DNA of 64,000 nucleotides, taken from the NCBI GenBank assembly GCA_032622095.1, contig CP136063.1, forward strand, positions 14,859,814-14,923,813, written 5' to 3'. Shown here piece by piece: positions 54,661-64,000 of this stretch. Numbering within the stretch: position 1 is the stretch's first letter; each line of letters opens with the position of its first letter. The position numbers and the translations under genes were made by a program. Below the pieces are notes generated by a model. It worked only from the letters and a program-made list of their open reading frames with translations. It was not told where the DNA came from and did no database searches. The stretch is from Siphonodentalium dalli. Its lineage: Eukaryota > Mollusca > Scaphopoda > Gadilida > Siphonodentaliidae.

Positions 54661-57600
54661 CAGAGTCTTCTAACATCAAACTGTATACTTATATAACCCA
54701 ATCCCTTAAACAGAGTCTTCATCAAACTGTATACTTATATAACCCAATCCCTTAAACAGAGTCTTCTAACATCAAGCTGTATACTTATATAACCCAATCC
54801 CTTAAACAGAGTCTTCTAACATCAAACTGCATACTTATATAACCCAATCCCTTAAACAGAGTCTTCTAACATCAAACTGTATACTTATATAACCCAATCC
54901 CTTAAACAGAGTCTTCATCAAACTGTATACTTATATAACCCAATCCCTTAAACAGAGTCTTCATCAAGCTGTATACTTATATAACCCAACCCCTTAAACA
55001 GAGTCTTCATCAAGCTGTATACTTATATAACCCAATCCCTTAAACAGAGTCTTCATCAAGCTGTATACTTATATAACCCAATCCCTTAAACAGAGTCTTC
55101 ATCAAACTGTATACTTATATAACCCAATCCCTTAAACAGAGTCTTCATCAAGCTGTATACTTATATAACCCAATCCATTAAACAGAGTCTTCATCAAACT
55201 GTATACTTATATAACCCAATCCCTTAAACAGAGTCTTCTAACATCAAACTGTATACTTATATAACCCAATCCCTTAAACAGAGTCTTCATCAAACTGTAT
55301 ACTTATATAACCCAACCCCTTAAACAGAGTCTTCTAACATCAAACTGTATACTTATATAACCCAATCCCTTAAACAGAGTCTTCATCAAACTGTATACTT
55401 ATATAACCCAATCCCTTAAACAGAGTCTTCTAACATCAAACTGTATACTTATATAACCCAATCCCTTAAACAGAGTCTTCATCAAACTGTATACTTATAT
55501 AACCCAATCCATTAAACAGAGTCTTCTAACATCAAGCTGTATACTTATATAACCCAATCCCTTAAACAGAGTCTTCATCAAACTGTATACTTATATAACC
55601 CAATCCCTTAAACAGAGTCTTCTAACATCAAACTGTATACTTATATAACCCAATCCCTTAAACAGAGTCTTCATCAAACTGTATACTTATATAACCCAAT
55701 CCCTTAAACAGAGTCTTCATCAAACTGTATACTTATATAACCCAATCCCTTAAACAGAGTCTTCATCAAACTGTATACTTATATAACCCAATCCCTTAAA
55801 CAGAGTCTTCTAACATCAAACTGTATACTTATATAACCCAATCCCTTAAACAGAGTCTTCATCAAACTGTATACTTATATAACCCAATCCCTTAAACAGA
55901 GTCTTCATCAAACTGTATACTTATATAACCCAATCCCTTAAACAGAGTCTTCTAACATCAAGCTGTATACTTATATAACCCAATCCCTTAAACAGAGTCT
56001 TCTAACATCAAGCTGTATACTTATATAACCCAATCCCTTAAACAGAGTCTTCTAACATCAAGCTGTATACTTATATAACCCAATCCATTAAACAGAGTCT
56101 TCTAACATCAAGCTGTATACTTATATAACCCAATCCATTAAACAGAGTCTTCATCAAGCTGTATACTTATATAACCCAATCCCTTAAACAGAGTCTTCAT
56201 CAAACTGTATACTTATATAACCCAATCCCTTAAACAGAGTCTTCATCAAACTGTATACTTATATAACCCAATCCCTTAAACAGATTCTTCATCAAACTGT
56301 ATACTTATATAACCCAATCCCTTAAACAGAGTCTTCTAACATCAAACTGTATACTTATATAACCCAATCCCTTAAACAGAGTCTTCATCAAACTGTATAC
56401 TTATATAACCCAATCTCTTAAACAGAGTCTTCATCAAGCTGTATACTTATATAACCCAATCCCTTAAACAGAGTCTTCTAACATCAAACTGTATACTTAT
56501 ATAACCCAATCCCTTAAACAGAGTCTTCATCAAACTGTATACTTATATAACACAATCCCTTAAACAGAGTCTTCTAACATCAAACTGTATACTTATATAA
56601 CCCAATCCCTTAAACAGAGTCTTCATCAAACTGTATACTTATATAACCCAATCCATTAAACAGAGTCTTCTAACATCAAGCTGTATACTTATATAACCCA
56701 ATCCCTTAAACAGAGTCTTCTAACATCAAGCTGTATACTTATATAACCCAATCCCTTAAACAGAGTCTTCATCAAGCTGTATACTTATATAACCCAATCC
56801 CTTAAACAGAGTCTTCATCAAACTGTATACTTATATAACCCAATCCCTTAAACAGAGTCTTCTAACATCAAACTGTATACTTATATAACCCAATCCCTTA
56901 AACAGAGTCTTCATCAAGCTGTATACTTATATAACCCAATCCCTTAAACAGAGTCTTCATCAAGCTGTATACTTATATAACCCAATCCCTTAAACAGAGT
57001 CTTCTAACATCAAACTGTATACTTATATAACCCAATCCCTTAAACAGAGTCTTCATCAAACTGTATACTTATATAACCCAACCCCTTAAACAGAGTCTTC
57101 ATCAAACTGTATACTTATATAACCCAATCCCTTAAACAGAGTCTTCATCAAACTGTATACTTATATAACCCAATCCCTTAAACAGAGTCTTCTAACATCA
57201 AGCTGTATACTTATATAACCCAATCCATTAAACAGAGTCTTCTAACATCAAGCTGTATACTTATATAACCCAATCCCTTAAACAGAGTCTTCATCAAACT
57301 GTATACTTATATAACCCAATCCCTTAAACAGAGTCTTCTAACATCAAGCTGTATACTTATATAACCCAATCCCTTAAACAGAGTCTTCTAACATCAAACT
57401 GTATACTTATATAACCCAATCCCTTAAACAGAGTCTTCTAACATCAAACTGTATACTTATATAACCCAACCCCTTAAACAGAGTCTTCTAACATCAAACT
57501 GTATACTTATATAACCCAACCCCTTAAACAGAGTCTTCATCAAACTGTATACTTATATAACCCAATCCCTTAAACAGAGTCTTCATCAAACTGTATACTT

Positions 57601-58572
57601 ATATAAACCAATCCCTTAAACAGAGTCTTCTAACATCAAGCTGTATACTTATATAACCCAATCCCTTAAACAGAGTCTTCTAACATCAAGCTGTATACTT
57701 ATATAACCCAATCCCTTAAACAGAGTCTTCTAACATCAAGCTGTATACTTATATAACCCAATCCCTTAAACAGAGTCTTCATCAAGCTGTATACTTATAT
57801 AACCCAATCCCTTAAACAGAGTCTTCATCAAACTGTATACTTATATAACCCAATCCCTTAAACAGAGTCTTCATCAAACTGTATACTTATATAACCCAAT
57901 CCCTTAAACAGAGTCTTCTAACATCAAGCTGTATACTTATATAACCCAATCCCTTAAACAGAGTCTTCTAACATCAAGCTGTATACTTATATAACCCAAT
58001 CCCTTAAACAGAGTCTTCATCAAACTGTATACTTATATAACCCAATCCCTTAAACAGAGTCTTCTAACATCAAGCTGTATACTTATATAACCCAATCCCT
58101 TAAACAGAGTCTTCTAACATCAAGCTGTATACTTATATAACCCAATCCCTTAAACAGAGTCTTCATCAAACTGTATACTTATATAACCCAATCCCTTAAA
58201 CAGAGTCTTCATCAAGCTGTATACTTATATAACCCAATCCCTTAAACAGAGTCTTCATCAAGCTGTATACTTATATAACCCAATCCCTTAAACAGAGTCT
58301 TCATCAAACTGTATACTTATATAACCCAATCCCTTAAACAGAGTCTTCATCAAACTGTATACTTATATAACCCAATCCCTTAAACAGAGTCTTCTAACAT
58401 CAAGCTGTATACTTATATAACCCAATCCCTTAAACAGAGTCTTCTAACATCAAGCTGTATACTTATATAACCCAATCCCTTAAACAGAGTCTTCATCAAG
58501 CTGTATACTTATATAACCCAATCCCTTAAACAGAGTCTTCTAACATCAAACTGTATACTTATATAACCCAAT

Positions 58573-60860
58573 CCCTTAAACAGAGTCTTCATCAACCTGT
58601 ATACTTATATAACCCAATCCCTTAAACAGAGTCTTCATCAAGCTGTATACTTATATAACCCAACCCCTTAAACAGAGTCTTCATCAAAACTGTATACTTA
58701 TATAACCCAATCCCTTAAACAGAGTCTTCATCAAGCTGTATACTTATATAACCCAACCCCTTAAACAGAGTCTTCATCAAACTGTATACTTATATAACCC
58801 AATCCCTTAAACAGAGTCTTCTAACATCAAACTGTATACTTATATAACCCAATCCCTTAAACAGAGTCTTCATCAAGCTGTATACTTATATAACCCAATC
58901 CCTTAAACAGAGTCTTCATCAAACTGTATACTTATATAACCCAATCCCTTAAACAGAGTCTTCATCAAACTGTATACTTATATAACCCAATCCCTTAAAC
59001 AGAGTCTTCATCAAGCTGTATACTTATATAACCCAATCCCTTAAACAGAGTCTTCATCAAACTGTATACTTATATAACCCAATCCCTTAAACAGAGTCTT
59101 CTAACATCAAGCTGTATACTTATATAACCCAATCCCTTAAACAGAGTCTTCTAACATCAAGCTGTATACTTATATAACCCAATCCCTTAAACAGAGTCTT
59201 CTAACATCAAGCTGTATACTTATATAACCCAATCCCTTAAACAGAGTCTTCTAACATCAAGCTGTATACTTATATAACCCAACCCCTTAAACAGAGTCTT
59301 CATCAAACTGTATACTTATATAACCCAATCCCTTAAACAGAGTCTTCATCAAACTGTATACTTATATAACCCAATCCCTTAAACAGAGTCTTCATCAAAC
59401 TGTATACTTATATAACCCAATCCCTTAAACAGAGTCCTTCATCAAACTGTATACTTATATAACCCAATCTCTTAAACAGAGTCTTCATCAAGCTGTATAC
59501 TTATATAACCCAACCCCTTAAACAGAGTCTTCTAACATCAAGCTGTATACTTATATAACCCAATCCCTTAAACAGAGTCTTCTAACATCAAACTGTATAC
59601 TTATATAACCCAATCACTTAAACAGAGTCTTCTAACATCAAGCTGTATACTTATATAACCCAATCCCTTAAACAGAGTCTTCATCAAACTGTATACTTAT
59701 ATAACCCAATCCATTAAACAGAGTCTTCATCAAACTGTATACTTATATAACCCAATCCCTTAAACAGAGTCTTCTAACATCAAACTGTATACTTATATAA
59801 CCCAATCCCTTAAACAGAGTCTTCTAACATCAAGCTGTATACTTATATAACCCAATCCCTTAAACAGAGTCTTCATCAAACTGTATACTTATATAACCCA
59901 ATCCCTTAAACAGAGTCTTCTAACATCAAGCTGTATACTTATATAACCCAATCCCTTAAACAGAGTCTTCTAACATCAAGCTGTATACTTATATAACCCA
60001 ATCCATTAAACAGAGTCTTCATCAAACTGTATACTTATATAACCCAACCCCTTAAACAGAGTCTTCTAACATCAAGCTGTATACTTATATAACCCAATCC
60101 CTTAAACAGAGTCTTCTAACATCAAACTGTATACTTATATAACCCAATCCATTAAACAGAGTCTTCATCAAACTGTATACTTATATAACCCAATCCCTTA
60201 AACAGAGTCTTCTAACATCAAACTGTATAATTATATATAACCCAATCCCTTAAACAGAGTCTTCATCAAACTGTATACTTATATAACCCAATCCCTTAAA
60301 CAGAGTCTTCATCAAACTGTATACTTATATAACCCAATCCCTTAAACAGAGTCTTCATCAAACTGTATACTTATATAACCCAATCCCTTAAACAGAGTCT
60401 TCTAACATCAAGCTGTATACTTATATAACCCAATCCCTTAAACAGAGTCTTCATCAAACTGTATACTTATATAACCCAATCCCTTAAACAGAGTCTTCAT
60501 CAAGCTGTATACTTATATAACCCAATCCCTTAAACAGAGTCTTCATCAAGCTGTATACTTATATAACCCAATCCCTTAAACAGAGTCTTCATCAAACTGT
60601 ATACTTATATAACCCAATCCCTTAAACAGAGTCTTCATCAAACTGTATACTTATATAACCCAATCCCTTAAACAGAGTCTTCTAACATCAAGCTGTATAC
60701 TTATATAACCCAATCCCTTAAACAGAGTCTTCTAACATCAAGCTGTATACTTATATAACCCAATCCCTTAAACAGAGTCTTCATCAAGCTGTATACTTAT
60801 ATAACCCAATCCCTTAAACAGAGTCTTCTAACATCAAACTGTATACTTATATAACCCAAT
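58573..60860 (+). repeat. Terminal higher-order repeat, copy 1 (2,288 bp, 48 monomers)
   Basis: It starts at the G24C monomer (CAACCTGTAT at 58,593). Inside are four consecutive L-G units (about 59,093-59,280), AATCTCTT at 59,468, AATCACTT near 59,615, and one long monomer with two extra bases (CTGTATAATTATATATAACC at 60,223). Single-base insertions private to this copy are CATCAAAACTG near 58,683 and AGTCCTTC near 59,434. Removing these four bases leaves 2,284, which fits 29 short and 19 long monomers. Class order upstream to about 58,000 also matches the region before copy 2. Confidence 0.92.
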
Positions 60861-63522
60861 CCCTTAAACAGAGTCTTCATCAACCTGTATACTTATATAA
60901 CCCAATCCCTTAAACAGAGTCTTCATCAAGCTGTATACTTATATAACCCAACCCCTTAAACAGAGTCTTCATCAAACTGTATACTTATATAACCCAATCC
61001 CTTAAACAGAGTCTTCATCAAGCTGTATACTTATATAACCCAACCCCTTAAACAGAGTCTTCATCAAACTGTATACTTATATAACCCAATCCCTTAAACA
61101 GAGTCTTCTAACATCAAACTGTATACTTATATAACCCAATCCCTTAAACAGAGTCTTCATCAAGCTGTATACTTATATAACCCAATCCCTTAAACAGAGT
61201 CTTCATCAAACTGTATACTTATATAACCCAATCCCTTAAACAGAGTCTTCATCAAACTGTATACTTTTATAACCCAATCCCTTAAACAGAGTCTTCATCA
61301 AGCTGTATACTTATATAACCCAATCCCTTAAACAGAGTCTTCATCAAACTGTATACTTATATAACCCAATCCCTTAAACAGAGTCTTCTAACATCAAACT
61401 GTATACTTATATAACCCAATCCCTTAAACAGAGTCTTCATCAAGCTGTATACTTATATAACCCAATCCCTTAAACAGAGTCTTCATCAAACTGTATACTT
61501 ATATAACCCAATCCCTTAAACAGAGTCTTCATCAAACTGTATACTTTTATAACCCAATCCCTTAAACAGAGTCTTCATCAAACTGTATACTTATATAACC
61601 CAATCCCTTAAACAGAGTCTTCATCAAACTGTATACTTATATAACCCAATCCCTTAAACAGAGTCTTCATCAAGCTGTATACTTATATAACCCAATCCCT
61701 TAAACAGAGTCTTCATCAAACTGTATACTTATATAACCCAATCCCTTAAACAGAGTCTTCTAACATCAAGCTGTATACTTATATAACCCAATCCCTTAAA
61801 CAGAGTCTTCTAACATCAAGCTGTATACTTATATAACCCAATCCCTTAAACAGAGTCTTCTAACATCAAGCTGTATACTTATATAACCCAATCCCTTAAA
61901 CAGAGTCTTCTAACATCAAGCTGTATACTTATATAACCCAACCCCTTAAACAGAGTCTTCATCAAACTGTATACTTATATAACCCAATCCCTTAAACAGA
62001 GTCTTCATCAAACTGTATACTTATATAACCCAATCCCTTAAACAGAGTCTTCATCAAACTGTATACTTATATAACCCAATCCCTTAAACAGAGTCTTCAT
62101 CAAACTGTATACTTATATAACCCAATCTCTTAAACAGAGTCTTCATCAAGCTGTATACTTATATAACCCAACCCCTTAAACAGAGTCTTCTAACATCAAG
62201 CTGTATACTTATATAACCCAATCCCTTAAACAGAGTCTTCTAACATCAAACTGTATACTTATATAACCCAATCACTTAAACAGAGTCTTCTAACATCAAG
62301 CTGTATACTTATATAACCCAATCCCTTAAACAGAGTCTTCATCAAACTGTATACTTATATAACCCAATCCATTAAACAGAGTCTTCATCAAACTGTATAC
62401 TTATATAACCCAATCCCTTAAACAGAGTCTTCTAACATCAAACTGTATACTTATATAACCCAATCCCTTAAACAGAGTCTTCTAACATCAAGCTGTATAC
62501 TTATATAACCCAATCCCTTAAACAGAGTCTTCATCAAACTGTATACTTATATAACCCAATCCCTTAAACAGAGTCTTCTAACATCAAGCTGTATACTTAT
62601 ATAACCCAATCCCTTAAACAGAGTCTTCTAACATCAAGCTGTATACTTATATAACCCAATCCATTAAACAGAGTCTTCATCAAACTGTATACTTATATAA
62701 CCCAACCCCTTAAACAGAGTCTTCTAACATCAAGCTGTATACTTATATAACCCAATCCCTTAAACAGAGTCTTCTAACATCAAACTGTATACTTATATAA
62801 CCCAATCCATTAAACAGAGTCTTCATCAAACTGTATACTTATATAACCCAATCCCTTAAACAGAGTCTTCTAACATCAAACTGTATAATTATATATAACC
62901 CAATCCCTTAAACAGAGTCTTCATCAAACTGTATACTTATATAACCCAATCCCTTAAACAGAGTCTTCATCAAACTGTATACTTATATAACCCAATCCCT
63001 TAAACAGAGTCTTCAAACATCAAGCTGTATACTTATATAACCCAATCCCTTAAACAGAGTCTTCTAACATCAAGCTGTATACTTATATAACCCAATCCCT
63101 TAAACAGAGTCTTCATCAAACTGTATACTTATATAACCCAATCCCTTAAACAGAGTCTTCATCAAGCTGTATACTTATATAACCCAATCCCTTAAACAGA
63201 GTCTTCATCAAGCTGTATACTTATATAACCCAATCCCTTAAACAGAGTCTTCATCAAACTGTATACTTATATAACCCAATCCCTTAAACAGAGTCTTCAT
63301 CAAACTGTATACTTATATAACCCAATCCCTTAAACAGAGTCTTCTAACATCAAGCTGTATACTTATATAACCCAATCCCTTAAACAGAGTCTTCTAACAT
63401 CAAGCTGTATACTTATATAACCCAATCCCTTAAACAGAGTCTTCATCAAGCTGTATACTTATATAACCCAATCCCTTAAACAGAGTCTTCTAACATCAAA
63501 CTGTATACTTATATAACCCAAT
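60861..63522 (+). repeat. Terminal higher-order repeat, copy 2 (2,662 bp, 56 monomers)
   Basis: CAACCTG is at 60,881, AATCTCTT at 62,126 (+2,658 from copy 1) and the +2 monomer at 62,881 (+2,658). Relative to copy 1 it has eight extra monomers near 61,279-61,650: a tandem 280-bp duplication plus two S-A units. It has a long monomer with CTTCAAACATCAAG (near 63,011) where copy 1 has a short S-A. The length after removing the +2 insertion (2,660) fits 35 short and 21 long monomers, in exact agreement with these changes. Confidence 0.92.
60999..61558 (+). repeat. 280-bp 6-mer tandem pair marked by TACTTTTATAAC
   Basis: A35T (TACTTTTAT) at 61,262 and 61,542 closes two consecutive 280-bp units, S-G, S-A, L-A, S-G, S-A, S-A. 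The first unit has AACCCCTT in its second monomer and the next has AATCCCTT. This small duplication sits inside copy 2 of the terminal higher-order repeat. Copy 1 has neither the duplication nor the TTTT variant. Confidence 0.9.
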
Positions 63523-64000
63523 CCCTTAAACAGAGTCTTCATCAACCTGTATACTTATATAACCCAATCCCTTAAACAGAGTCTTCATCAAGCTGTATAC
63601 TTATATAACCCAACCCCTTAAACAGAGTCTTCATCAAACTGTATACTTATATAACCCAATCCCTTAAACAGAGTCTTCATCAAGCTGTATACTTATATAA
63701 CCCAACCCCTTAAACAGAGTCTTCATCAAACTGTATACTTATATAACCCAATCCCTTAAACAGAGTCTTCTAACATCAAACTGTATACTTATATAACCCA
63801 ATCCCTTAAACAGAGTCTTCATCAAGCTGTATACTTATATAACCCAATCCCTTAAACAGAGTCTTCATCAAACTGTATACTTATATAACCCAATCCCTTA
63901 AACAGAGTCTTCATCAAACTGTATACTTTTATAACCCAATCCCTTAAACAGAGTCTTCATCAAGCTGTATACTTATATAACCCAATCCCTTAAACAGAGT
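63523..64000 (+). repeat. Terminal higher-order repeat, copy 3 (cut by window end)
   Basis: CAACCTG at 63,543 and TACTTTTAT at 63,924 lie exactly 2,662 bp after their partners in copy 2 (60,881 and 61,262). The two CAAC..S-G, AACCCCTT S-A pairs that follow are also present. Because it carries TACTTTTAT it derives from a copy-2-like unit, not from copy 1. The sequence ends inside a monomer after ACAGAGT, so further copies probably lie downstream. Confidence 0.9.

Larger units (their letters stand above)
1..64000 (+). repeat. Tandem satellite array, 46/50-bp monomers, fills the window
   Basis: Head-to-tail copies of one monomer run from the first to the last base in a single orientation. In the short form, position 4 starts TTAAACAGAG, GTCTTC ends at position 18, base 24 is G or A, GTATAC is 27-32, TTATATAA is 33-40, and CCCAAT closes the unit at 46. 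The long form adds TAAC after position 18. Deviations I saw are single substitutions, 1-3-bp indels and loss or gain of whole monomers; I found no inserted foreign sequence. Stops close every reading frame within one to three monomers on either strand, so no protein is encoded. The + strand consensus lacks ATG. The array is open at both ends. The organisation is typical of satellite DNA in eukaryotic heterochromatin; the family is not one I recognise, and the chromosomal position is unknown. Confidence 0.98.

Noticed and set aside
1-64000. CRISPR-like regular repeats
   Set aside because: Units abut with no unique spacers; the whole 46/50 bp is repeated and only point variants differ, so this is a satellite, not a repeat-spacer array.
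1-64000. Protein-coding tandem repeat or long reading frame
   Set aside because: On the + strand TAA occurs at positions 5 and 38, and the frame shifts each monomer; a long monomer closes all three frames by itself. The minus strand has stops in all three frames of every short monomer. The best minus-strand frame from the ATG in GATGAAG is about 20 codons and recurs with every short unit, so it is a by-product of the repeat.
1-64000. Telomere array
   Set aside because: TAACCC occurs only once per monomer and is not itself tandem; the similarity is noted as a finding but this is not telomeric DNA.
1-64000. CENP-B box
   Set aside because: The known box needs two CpGs; the consensus has none and I saw no variant monomer resembling it.
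1-64000. Transposon, LTR or rDNA spacer insertions
   Set aside because: I looked for breaks in the repeat phase and found only 1-3-bp indels and whole-monomer changes; no terminal repeats, target-site duplications or non-satellite sequence.
1-64000. Promoter or origin function from the TATA-like and AT-rich motifs
   Set aside because: The motif is in every monomer and no gene lies nearby, so the sequence alone does not support annotating individual promoters or origins.
1-64000. Strict higher-order period for the entire array
   Set aside because: Spacings of 142, 280, 284, 376, 384, 430, 564, 602, 694, about 1,380, 1,988, 2,288 and 2,662 bp are all found in different places; no single unit tiles the window.

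Overview
The whole window is one uninterrupted tandem satellite array. Every stretch I read from base 1 to base 64,000 is the same head-to-tail repeat in one orientation, and both ends cut a monomer, so the array continues beyond the window on both sides. I found no gene, RNA gene, transposon, CRISPR array or unique spacer. This points to constitutive heterochromatin (centromeric, pericentromeric, subtelomeric or interstitial) of a eukaryotic nuclear genome. I do not recognise the satellite family, and the sequence does not reveal the species or the chromosome position.

Monomer. Numbering starts at the C run before TTAAACAG. There are two length forms: a 46-bp short form (S) and a 50-bp long form (L), which carries an extra TAAC after position 18. 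A second major polymorphism is G or A at position 24 (CAAGCTG or CAAACTG). The third is a hypervariable box from position 46 through position 5, where the common form AATCCCTT alternates with AATCCATT, AACCCCTT, AATCTCTT, AATCCTTT, AATCACTT, AATACCTT and AATCCCTAAA. I write 'S-G', 'L-A' and so on for length plus base 24. GC is about 34-35%, C outnumbers G about 3:1 on the + strand, and the consensus has no CpG. I estimate, without a full count, about 1,340 monomers.

Layout. The array is a patchwork of higher-order repeats (HORs), recognised because rare private variants recur at fixed spacing. From left to right: a 1,382/1,340-bp tandem pair (2,089-4,810); an 818-bp block repeated at +1,374 (6,985 and 8,359); a 564-bp 12-mer pair (9,930); a block of about 2-3 kb duplicated at +3,814/+3,488 (10,874 and 14,688); an 8/9-mer triplet (16,718-17,845); a 284-bp 6-mer pair (21,978-22,545); a 42-mer tandem pair of 1,988 and 1,846 bp (22,596-26,429); a 280-bp 6-mer pair (29,626-30,185); a 694-bp 15-mer (30,558); a domain rich in ATAAACC (33.2-36.9 kb); a 602-bp 13-mer made almost only of S-G (40,649); a block of about 1.3-1.4 kb spacing (43.1-44.8 kb); a 384-bp 8-mer (45,181); and a terminal HOR of 48 then 56 monomers (2,288 and 2,662 bp) with a third copy cut by the window end (58,573-64,000).

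Interpretation. No genes act together here. The sequence records turnover by unequal exchange and local gene conversion: identical multi-monomer blocks, whole-monomer deletions between copies, S/L switches inside otherwise identical copies, and all combinations of the three main polymorphisms. The less expected features are the near absence of CpG, the strong strand asymmetry, a telomere-like TAACCCAATCCCTTAA box and a TATA-like palindrome in each monomer.
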